Assembly: GCA_000277445.1 (NCBI GenBank)
Contig: AJWJ01000149.1
Location: forward strand, 1 to 44,632
Length of the DNA: 44,632 nucleotides
Reading direction: 5' to 3'
From: Polysphondylium violaceum
Lineage: Eukaryota > Evosea > Eumycetozoa > Dictyosteliales > Dictyosteliaceae
How positions within the stretch are numbered: the first letter of the stretch is position 1; each line of letters starts with the position of its first letter. Shown here in pieces: positions 10,051 to 20,358 of the stretch. Under the pieces are notes generated by a model. That model was not told the DNA's origin, did not search any database, and worked only from the letters and a program-made list of their open reading frames with translations. A program made the position numbers and the translations under genes.

Positions 10051-10538
10051 TCTTCTCTTTTAATCAAGAAGATTGTTTGGGGAAAAGACACACACAAATA
10101 TGCAAAAGTTTTGCAAATGAGAAAATGAAAAAAAAAAAACGAACGAAACAATTATCTCAATACAGAACAAATATTTATTGACCATGTGTACTTTCATGAC
10201 TTAAAAGAAAGACATGTTGCTTTTTATATTATTATTGTAAATTTTTAAAAACCCTCTTAAGTCTAAACCCGATTTAGTCTTTGCGAGTTTAGACTTGAAA
10301 GAGTCATAAAAGTCTCAAATACTAATGAAAAAGACATTTTCCCTATCAAGATGATTATCATCACCATTATCTTTATTCGAGAATACAGTTATCCAATTCA
10401 AAAAAATACAAACAAATTTGTTTATTTTTTTTTTTTTTTTTTTAAATTTATTTATTTTTCATTAATATATAATATACATATATTATATCGTAACAAACAA
10501 AGAATGGTATTGTATAATAATAATAATAACACTATTCA
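10051..10538. promoter_or_regulatory. Divergent spacer PPR/PEX4 with a long hairpin
   Basis: About 490 bp lie between divergent starts. The spacer contains poly-A at 10128-10138 and poly-T at 10426-10443, typical of dictyostelid promoters. It also has an inverted repeat with arms 10254-10268 and 10287-10303 around an 18-nt loop. No convincing gene was seen: the open frame at 10351-10542 is simple AT sequence. Confidence 0.5.
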
Positions 10539-10880
10539 ATGAAGAAAACATGTTATTAATAATAAGAATAATAAATAAATGTAGGCAGCTAGATTAATGA
10601 AAGAATATAAAGTTTTACAAAATGAAGAATTGGATGATATTATACTATATCCCAAAGACGATGGAGATCTCTTTAAATGGACAGCAATTATTAAAGGACC
10701 ACCCGACACACCTTATGAAGATGGTAAATTTGAATTAGATATCAAAGTCCCATCAAACTATCCTTTACAACCACCCACTATCAAGTTTGTGACTAAAATA
10801 TTTCATCCAAATATTCATTTCAAGGTATTTATTAGATATATAATACACGATATATAAACAGTATTATCATCATTGTATAC

Positions 10881-10942
<62 letters not shown>

Positions 10943-11171
10943 TCACACACAAACATATATATAGACAGGAGAAATTTGTTTAGATTTATTAAAAACATCA
11001 TGGTCGGCTATTTATACACTTCAATCAGTGTGCAGATCAATCATAGCCCTTTTATCGTTACCTGAAGCAGACAGTCCTTTAAATTGTGATGCTGGTAATT
11101 TAATTAGAAATGGTGATACCAAAGGACATGATTCTCTGGCTAAAATGTATACTAGAGTTTTTGCTTCATAG
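10539..11171 (+). CDS. pex4: Peroxisomal ubiquitin-conjugating enzyme E2 (PEX4-type)
   Basis: This is the E2 that mono-ubiquitinates the cargo receptor PEX5 at the peroxisomal membrane so it can be recycled. The secure exons are 10589-10824 and 10965-11171, joined in phase after HPNIHFK to TGEICLDLLK. The active-site cysteine is in GEICLDLL, preceded by the E2 signature YPLQPPTIKF and HPN. The C-terminal ADSPLNCDAGNLIRNGD followed by MYTRVFAS is characteristic of PEX4/plant UBC22 rather than other E2s. A start at ATG 10597 gives 144 residues but drops the usual Arg-Leu before it. A 13-nt first exon (10539-10551) with a 37-bp GT...CAG intron (10552-10588) would give MKKTSRLMKEYK, matching the family N-terminus. 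I prefer this, but the small intron is unproven. Intron 10825-10964 holds a long AC repeat. Confidence 0.85.
10883..10937. repeat. (AC)n microsatellite in the PEX4 intron
   Basis: About 27 uninterrupted AC units fill the middle of the 140-bp intron between the two main exons. On the transcript this is a CA-rich tract close to the 3' splice site. It should be length-polymorphic. Confidence 0.97.
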
Positions 11172-11641
11172 ATGGGAATAGTAATAGTAATAATAATAAT
11201 AAAAGGTGACCATATAATGCCTCATTTTGTAAATAAACATACTAAATAAATATATAATCATAAAATATTTTATTTTCACCAAATCGAAAATGATAAGGTG
11301 GGTGAAAGAATAGATATAGACAGTTTTATGTATACTATAATCGTACAACATTATAGATAAAGGGATGAAACCAACAACAAGCGAAGATACTGGTATTACA
11401 ATTACAATAAACAATAGTTGTAGTTTTGTCCCTCATTGGTAATTAAGATATAATCTCGATAAAATTAAAATAATTATGTTGTCACCGGGTAACATCATTT
11501 TTTTATTCTTATTTGCAAGTTTTCCCTCGCAATTTTGAATTTTTGAAAAAACTAATTTAAAAAAATGACTATAAAAAGGCATTCGATTTTGTATTATTCT
11601 CTTTACACTACAACAACAACAACAACAACTAACAACTAACA
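11172..11641. promoter_or_regulatory. Spacer upstream of the SAP-domain gene, with TATA box
   Basis: This 470-bp spacer carries the 3' end of PEX4 and the promoter of the next gene. A TATAAAA box lies at 11570-11576, 66-72 bp before the ATG at 11642. It is followed by a CAACAACAAC leader. LTV1 has a very similar CAACAACAACAC leader immediately before its ATG. Nothing else was recognised. Confidence 0.5.
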
Positions 11642-12198
11642 ATGGGTAAATACAAAAACTCTAAATTCCAAAGAATGCGTGACGAATTTGAAGATGGTGA
11701 TTATTTGGACGAATATGATTATTGTTGGTTAGAGGAAAGAAATATTCCAGTTGATGATGTATGTTATATTATTCTGCGGTATATGCCACTTTGTACTAAC
11801 CAAAAACATAATAGATGTATGACTCTAAATATGACAAATACTTGGATGATTCATATGAAGAAAGTAATGATGAAAGTGAATATACTGACGAAAGTGATCA
11901 AGAACAAGAAAGTGATGAAGAACCTCAAAAAGAAGGAAAAAAAGAGCCAGTAGAAGAGGAAGAGGAGGAAGAAGATGAGGAAGAGGAGGAAGAGGAAGAA
12001 GATGATGAAGAAGAGCAAGAAGAAAGTGATGAGGATCCTCAAAATGAAAACACCAAACCAAAGGTAAACTGTGCTGGTGGTAACATTGATTCTCTTTCTT
12101 ATCGTGACCTTCAAGCCTTGTGTAAAAAACATGGAATCAAAGCCAATGACAAAAAAGATACTTTAATTGATAATCTTAAAAAGTTAAACATTGCCTAA
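11642..12198 (+). CDS. Small acidic SAP-domain protein
   Basis: Exons 11642-11758 and 11815-12198 join in phase 0 across a 56-bp intron (GTATGT...AATAG) to give 166 residues. The N-terminus (MGKYKNSKFQRMRDEF) is basic then acidic. A long Glu/Asp tract covers about residues 65-115. The last 40 residues form a SAP motif (SLSYRDLQALCKKHGIKAND followed by KDTLIDNLKKL), a helix-extended-helix fold that binds AT-rich DNA or scaffold regions. It is therefore probably a chromatin or nuclear matrix-associated protein; the partner is unknown. An acidic tract next to a DNA-binding motif is common in histone chaperone-like proteins. The frame is intact and the splice is supported by continuity of the acidic region. 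Confidence 0.85.
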
Positions 12199-12386
12199 TG
12201 TGCTGACTCCATTAGTCATTATCATTCACCATCTTTATCACAATATCTTTGAATATAATAGTTCAAGGAAGTTGCATAGCTGTAAATAAAATATAACTAC
12301 ACGCAAACATCTATAACTACCCAAACAATAATAATCAGTGATTTATTATATATATAAGGAGAATCCATAAATGTTTAATGAATTGA

Positions 12387-13157
12387 TTAATTGATTTTTT
12401 GGAGTGGAATCGATTGACTAGACATGGGTGGACTAGTGGTGGGGTTGCGAGACGCCGACAGTGGCGCAGGGTTTTCGAGGTCGTAGAGGGTCTTTTCTTT
12501 ACCTTTTTTTGGAATTACAAAATGACTAATGTCGCCCAAATAGAGCCAATACAAAATGATGATGGTGCCAGAGAGGAGAAATACGGGGTCAAAGAACCAC
12601 AGGATGATGGCCATCGAGAAGTAAAATGTACGCACGCCGACAGTGTAGTGATTGGAGCCGGCGTTGAGGTTGTTGTAGCAGTATTCCTTTGAACACTCCT
12701 TATTGAACGCAGTGACGTTGACGAGAAAGGCCAGGTGGGTGACATAACGGATCGAGGTGGCGAAATTGAGAAAGGAAAAGAGGAACAGCAGGATGAGGAC
12801 AAAGGACTTGTAGATGAGGATCTCAGCATTGCGCGCACCGATGATTCTGATTTTGTCCAGGGCGGAGGTGAGTGAGCTGCTTACAAGCAGATTGATGATC
12901 AGCACGACGAGCGTGATGGACGTCGAAGCCAGCAGGGTGGACGACATGACCATGTTACGCAGTGTCTGCACGGCCAGTATATCTTTTTTGCCATCGATCA
13001 TGATATCTGTCCACAGCCGTCTATAGTATAGATTCCTGCCAATCACTGTCTGATTTGGTGTGTTTTTCACCCTGAGCATGATATAGAAATGGTAGGACAA
13101 ATAGAGAGAGAATGATACCGCCAGAAATACTATATCGAATATTAACCCATCCAACAT
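12387..13157 (-). CDS. DUF599-family membrane protein
   Basis: An intronless 256-residue frame starts at the ATG at 13157. Four hydrophobic segments are evident, at about residues 4-26, 69-94, 112-136 and 178-210. The first carries the pattern LYLSYHFYIMLRV, and a conserved-looking cytosolic loop follows (TVIGRN, RRLWTDIM, DILAVQTLRN). This organisation matches the DUF599 family known from plants and bacteria, whose biochemical function is not established. The C-terminal tail is soluble and Ser/Pro-rich. The coding sequence is clearly richer in G and C than the flanking genes, with many C-ending codons. That may reflect codon selection or a foreign origin. It probably lies in an internal or plasma membrane; no signal decides which. 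Confidence 0.8.
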   Translation of the reverse strand: MLDGLIFDIVFLAVSFSLYLSYHFYIMLRVKNTPNQTVIGRNLYYRRLWTDIMIDGKKDILAVQTLRNMVMSSTLLASTSITLVVLIINLLVSSSLTSALDKIRIIGARNAEILIYKSFVLILLFLFSFLNFATSIRYVTHLAFLVNVTAFNKECSKEYCYNNLNAGSNHYTVGVRTFYFSMAIILWFFDPVFLLSGTIIILYWLYLGDISHFVIPKKGKEKTLYDLENPAPLSASRNPTTSPPMSSQSIPLQKIN

Positions 13158-13802
13158 TTTTACTTTTTATATGTATATATATACAAGATTGGATACGATA
13201 TATGGTAATGTGAAATGAAAAGGGTAAAGTTGGAATAAATAAATAAAGAGTTTTGAATGAAAATATAGTAATAAAAGTGTATGTAAGTTTCTATAAATAT
13301 TATTATTAGCTAAATTCAGACTTGTAATAAAGTGTAATCTGTATACAGAAATAACACATTTATTTGTATTTCACACACACACACTAAATTTTCAAAGATA
13401 TTTAAATACCACTGGAGAATGAAAATGAATGAAAAAAAAGTTTTCAGTGCATTTTGAGGTGTGGTGAATAAATAAAATAAAATAAAATGAGGTTGTATTA
13501 GTAATCTTAAAAAAGATCTTATCAATATTGAATAAAATTGCAACTTTATCTCAAACTCGCGTGTTTTTCGTTTTTTTTTTTTCTTGAATTTTTTTTGAAT
13601 TTTTTAGAATTTTTTTTTTATCGCTTTTCGCTTCCACGGCGGCTTCTATTACACCACAAGTAGACTCTGTGGGTTTAATCACACCATCATTTGATATATT
13701 TATATATAGAGAATAGATTCCAAGATAGAATATAGATTAGAATAATATATCAATACTCATACACACTGGTGAATCAATCAATAACTACAACAACAACACA
13801 AG
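13158..13802. promoter_or_regulatory. Divergent spacer DUF599/LTV1
   Basis: This 645-bp spacer between divergent starts contains T runs at about 13571-13620 and a short GC-containing patch (CGCTTTTCGCTTCCACGGCGGC, about 13622-13643) that stands out in otherwise AT-rich DNA. A CAACAACAACAC leader precedes the LTV1 ATG. No gene was seen; the open frame on the minus strand at 13316-13543 is simple-sequence in nature. Confidence 0.45.
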
Positions 13803-15451
13803 ATGGTTAGACCTTTTATTGCAAATAAAGATAAACAAGTCTATGCTGTGTACCAAAACACAGTTAGAGACAGAAGAGGTCGTGAGACTGTTAAAACTGA
13901 TTTAGAGAAAAAAGAAAGAGTAATTATACAGTGAATGAATGAATGAATGAATGACTGTGATTTAGAGCCAACAAACTAACCAACCAATACGTTAACTAAT
14001 AGCCCCAACAAGGTGGATCAGATGATGAATATTATTCAGACGACGAATATTATGATGACTATGATGATGATGAATACTATGATGATGAAGAATATGATCA
14101 ACAACAACAACAACAACAACAACAATATAATGATAAAGATATAGATAAACAATCAACTACCACAAGTAAAGATGAACCAGAAGATGATTTATCAATGATT
14201 GGATTTAAAAAGGATGGTTTTGATTATTCAAAGTACTTGAGACCAATTGGTGGTGGTGTATTTATTCCTGCTGTATACGATATGAACGAATTAAAGAAAC
14301 ATAAGGGTGGCATTATTGATTTGGTTAAAAAGAGTGAACCTGCTCCCTATATGTATGGTTTAGAAGAGATTAGTAAAGATTATGTAAACGATGGTATTGT
14401 ATTATAGAGTCATTTAATTAATAGTAGATGTAGATGTAAGACCTTTACTAACTAATAATAAATAATAATAATAATAGTAAACGATTTAAAGGTAGATGAT
14501 GATATTAAACAAGCACTTCAAGCAGATGAAGATGGTAATGATGATTTTGAAGATTTAGACGATGATTTTATTTTACAAGCAAATGGAGGTACATTGGATG
14601 GTTTGGATGGTGAAGTTAAATCTACCAAACAAAGATTAAAGAATCTCAGTTTGGAAGACGATCAATTTGATGATGGTGATGAAGGTTATTTTGATGACGA
14701 CGAATATGATGACAATGACAGCAGATACGATGAGGATGGTTATCCCAGAGAGGTACAGAGGGACAACAAGAGAGTGGTAGATGAGGTATTAGAAGCAAGA
14801 TTCCAACACGCTCTACAAGAATACAATGAAGAGGATATTGGTGAACTTGATCCCGAGGAAACCCAGGGTCTCTACAGCACCGACGCCTTTGAAGAAGTCT
14901 TTGACGAGTTTATCGACGACTACAACAAGAACCACGAGTCGCTCATCACTCAGCTACAAACCCTCAAAAAGAACAACGCATTCATCGCCTTGACCGACAA
15001 AGAAAAGCAACAGATTCTCGCCCGTGACTGGAACAAGGAAGAGTTGGTCGTTGTGCAAGAAGAAGAGGACGACGAGCAGGATAAATGGGATTGCGAGACC
15101 ATTCTCACCACCTACACAGACCTCGACAATCATCCCCGTATGATCAAAGAGATCAAATTATCCAAAAAGACTGGCATGCCATTGAATGTCTTGCCCTTGA
15201 AAAAGAAGCCCATTGTCCAAGAGCCCATACCCGAAGAGGAAGAAGAAGAGAAAGCCAATTTAGGCCAAGCCCGTGGAAAAGGCGAGAGCAAGGAAGAGAA
15301 AAAACTCCGTAAACAAATGGTTAAAGACGAAAGAAAGAATCGTAGAGGCGAAAAGAAAGATTTGAAGGTAGCCTTTAAGAAAGAAGAGATGAAACAAACC
15401 ACAATGATCAACACTCAACGAACAGATAAAAATGTCATGGTCAGATATTAA
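13803..15451 (+). CDS. ltv1: LTV1-type 40S ribosomal subunit biogenesis factor
   Basis: LTV1 joins the pre-40S particle, chaperones assembly around uS3/eS10 and helps export and maturation of the subunit. Three exons (13803-13919, 14003-14393, 14478-15451) give 493 residues, all junctions in frame. Family hallmarks are the start VRPFIANKDKQVYAVYQNT, the central FDYSKYLRPIGGG, and LDDDFILQANGG. The C-terminal half is basic and helical, with KKLRKQMVKDERKNRRGEKK near the end. Acidic Asp/Tyr and Gln runs lie after residue 40. Intron 1 contains GAAT tetranucleotide repeats; intron 2 is bracketed by a 9-bp direct repeat (GTAAACGAT) and the protein reads VNDVND across it. It is adjacent to a histone acetyltransferase on the same strand, with a 516-bp gap. 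Confidence 0.92.
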
Positions 15452-17449
<1,998 letters not shown>

Positions 17450-17512
17450 ATAATAAAGGAAGAATAATAAGAAATTAATAAATTAAATATACATTTGTAC
17501 AAATTAACAGAT

Positions 17513-18616
17513 TTATTCTTGTTCATTTTTATATAATTCTAAAAATTCATCTAGTAGTTGATCAATTCTGCCTGAATGTTCGTTGACCACTTTTTCCATT
17601 TCATCCATTTTGGAGGAATCTGCAAGATCAATGATTTGTTTGAGAGGTGGATTGATGTCAATGTATTGCTCACCTAAAAACATGTTCATTGTTTGACTGA
17701 CTGCTTTGAATGTTGAGTCCATAATCATGTCCAATATGGTGGTGATCTTTGTAGCGCCCATGTTTTTGATTACTCTGGCAGGGAGATCGGGGTTATTGCC
17801 TGTGCCAAGGGAGAGAATGACAATGTCTTCACTGCTGACTTTAAACTTTTTGGCCATCATGCCGGCCAAAAGAGCAGATGGATTGTTGGCAAAAAGGCCT
17901 CCATCGACATACGAGTTTCCATCGCTAAGACTCTTGGGGTTAAAGTAGGTAGGGGCTGCAGAAGTGCAACGGCCAATGTCGGCCACCAAGTAGTCTTTAT
18001 GGGCTGGGTCTTCATTTGAGAAAATAATAGGTCTGTGATCGCTTGAGCATGCGGTGACAAGTATAGGTTTCTTGAGGTCCTTTAAAGCGGTGGTGCCGAA
18101 AAACTCTGTCAACTGTTTTTCGAGTTTTCCTACGGCAAATTTGCCGCCTCTTATCATACCAATATTTTTGATCTTGTTTAAAGTAAGTCCTGAGGGAAAT
18201 ATTTTTTTGGCTCTCTCTTTAAACAATGTAACCAATTGGTCCAGAGAGATGTTATGTGCCAATGCGAGGGCATTGATTCCACCAATAGATGTACCGGCAA
18301 CAAAATCAAATAAATCAAGTACAGATTTATCTTCCAAAACTTCATCTTTTTTCATCTTGTCTTGGAGTCTGAGTAGAATGAGTACCTCTATGTATCCTCT
18401 AACACCACCGCCACTGAGTGAGAGCCCAAATTTCTTTTTCTTTTTAAGACCATCCTCACCAGATTGATTTCTACTCTTTAACAAAGAAAAAGAGTTGTCT
18501 CTAACAAATGAGTCATAATGTTCTGGTAACACTGAAAAGTTTTGGAGGTATTCTTCAATGTCGGCTTCACTCAATTCGATATCTCCTTCTTGAATAGTAT
18601 GATCTTGATCTTCCAT
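17513..18616 (-). CDS. Patatin-like phospholipase
   Basis: This is an intronless frame of 367 residues starting at ATG 18616. The catalytic features of patatin-type lipid acyl hydrolases are all present. The oxyanion loop is SLSGGGVRGY at about 66-75, the nucleophile elbow is GTSIGG with Ser110, and the dyad Asp238 is in VDGG. The protein should hydrolyse acyl ester bonds of phospholipids or neutral lipids. The first 60 residues are acidic and may be regulatory. No signal peptide or membrane segment is visible, so it is likely cytosolic or peripheral. The compact domain resembles bacterial and plant patatins more than animal iPLA2, which carries ankyrin repeats; this is inferred from layout only. 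It sits head-to-tail with the PRPP synthetase gene, 282 bp apart. Confidence 0.9.
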   Translation of the reverse strand: MEDQDHTIQEGDIELSEADIEEYLQNFSVLPEHYDSFVRDNSFSLLKSRNQSGEDGLKKKKKFGLSLSGGGVRGYIEVLILLRLQDKMKKDEVLEDKSVLDLFDFVAGTSIGGINALALAHNISLDQLVTLFKERAKKIFPSGLTLNKIKNIGMIRGGKFAVGKLEKQLTEFFGTTALKDLKKPILVTACSSDHRPIIFSNEDPAHKDYLVADIGRCTSAAPTYFNPKSLSDGNSYVDGGLFANNPSALLAGMMAKKFKVSSEDIVILSLGTGNNPDLPARVIKNMGATKITTILDMIMDSTFKAVSQTMNMFLGEQYIDINPPLKQIIDLADSSKMDEMEKVVNEHSGRIDQLLDEFLELYKNEQE

Positions 18617-18898
18617 CCTGATATGCTGTATGTAATATTAAAAGTATATAAATGTATTTAAAAGTGAATAAATAATAATAACAATAAAAAATTTAAAACA
18701 CTTGATGTCTTTTTATACCTGAAGTTATTTTTTTTTTGAATTAAAAAAAAATTCACAAAAAATTGATCAATTCTTTGAAAAAGGCAAAAAAATATCTATT
18801 TTTATTTTGTGTGGGTGATTGATGAGATATAGATACAGATATAGATATATTTAGATAAAAAATATAATATATGATACTAGCTAGTATATATCAACATG

Positions 18899-20035
18899 TT
18901 ACTTGGATATAGAAGTAACAGATTCACCATGATGAGTTCTTCTAATGGTTTCGGCCAACACTGATGCTATTGGAATGATTTTTAATTTTGGACATTTCTC
19001 TTTGTTGTGGTTGTTGGGAATAGAGTCTGTGATGACGAGTTCACAAATAGGCGAATCATTGATGATTTCGATGGCTTGATTGGAAAATACACCATGGGTG
19101 ACGAGAGCGTATATCTTGGTGGCACCTTTTTTCATCAATGCATTGCTCGCGAGCCTGAGTGTGGTACAAGTGTCGGCAATGTCATCAATAATGATTGCTA
19201 TCTTGTTGTTGACCTCACCCACCAACATGGTGTCTATGTCAAATGAAAAAGAACTCGAGGAAGACAACAAAAACTCTTTGTTGGCTCTGTGAATGATGGC
19301 TAGTTCTGATTCCAGTTTATCGGATATGGCCTTGGCCCTCTTTACGCCACCGACACCCGGTGACACGATAACAATGTCGCCTTGAGGCTTGATTTTCTTT
19401 TTGATATATTTTACAAATAAGGGCTCCGAGTATACATTTTCCACGGGTATATTAAAGAATCCTTGGATTTGACTTGAACTATAGTATGTACATTGTTAAC
19501 AACTGTCACTCTCCGATAGACACGGAATCTTTAATCTAACTAATACCTACTGTAAATCAATGGTAATAACCCTATCTATTCCAGAGACTTCCATCATATT
19601 GGCCACCAATTTACACGTGATTGGTGCTCTAGATTTATCTTTTTTCGATTGTCTTGCATAGCCAAAGAATGGCACCACTGCTGTGATTCTATGGGTGGAT
19701 GCCCGCTTTGCTCCGTCTACCATTACAAGCAACTCCATCAAATAATCATTTACGCTTGGATTACATGTCGGCTATAAATAGTAATAATAACAGTGATCCG
19801 AGATATATAATTATTTAGAACACATATACGCATCAACAAACACGCATGATCAACATACTTGTACAATATAAAGATCTACATCTCTGACCGATTCATTTAT
19901 AACCACGTGTGTCTCGCTGTTGGCAAACTTGGATACCAAAGCATTGCCACACGTCGAGTTTAGGTTCAACGCAATTTCCTTGGCCAACTCGGGATGGGCG
20001 TTTCCATGTAAAATAACTAATTTGTGACTAGACAT
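18899..20035 (-). CDS. prs: Ribose-phosphate pyrophosphokinase (PRPP synthetase)
   Basis: This enzyme makes PRPP from ribose 5-phosphate and ATP for nucleotide and His/Trp synthesis. Three exons (20035-19859, 19771-19551, 19478-18899) with two consensus introns give 325 residues. Family signatures include [37 protein letters not shown] (with His133) and the PRPP loop [12 protein letters not shown] at about 228-239. The end, [10 protein letters not shown], is also standard. Two departures stand out. The usual SPDAGGAKR is SPGVGGVKR, so the metal-liganding Asp is Gly174. The flexible catalytic loop is rewritten and carries a run of five serines (about 205-209). It may be a regulatory or divergent paralogue rather than the main enzyme. 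The gene is divergent from the Ubl-PH gene. Confidence 0.92.
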
Positions 20036-20358
20036 ATATAGAAATAGGTTGATGTATGTATGTATGTATATTTATAGGATATTGTGTCTATATTAGTGAA
20101 GTTGGTGTGTTTATATATGCAAACAGAAATAGAAATAGTGGGCAAATTAAGCTGTTTGAAAAAATGCAAAACAAAAAATTTAAAAATTATTTCCCCCCCT
20201 TTTTTAAAAAAAAATGTGATGAATCTACGCCATCTCACTTAATTTAGCACACCCACACAAAATTATATATATTTATTTATTTGTACACAGATAGAGATTT
20301 ATCATTATATAAATCCATATTTATAGATATATTTATATAGGAGTAGTATACATAGAGT
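20036..20358. promoter_or_regulatory. Divergent spacer PRPP synthetase / Ubl-PH gene
   Basis: The 323-bp spacer contains ATGT tetranucleotide repeats (about 20053-20068), a T/A run pair at about 20190-20215 and TATA-like stretches near 20268-20340. No gene was seen. Confidence 0.45.

Noticed and set aside
11825-12132. Leu/Phe-rich minus-strand frames resembling membrane proteins
   Set aside because: They are the antisense of the Glu/Asp tract in the SAP-domain gene.
12399-13026. Plus-strand frames opposite the DUF599 gene
   Set aside because: GC-rich coding DNA leaves long antisense frames. The minus strand encodes the recognisable membrane protein.
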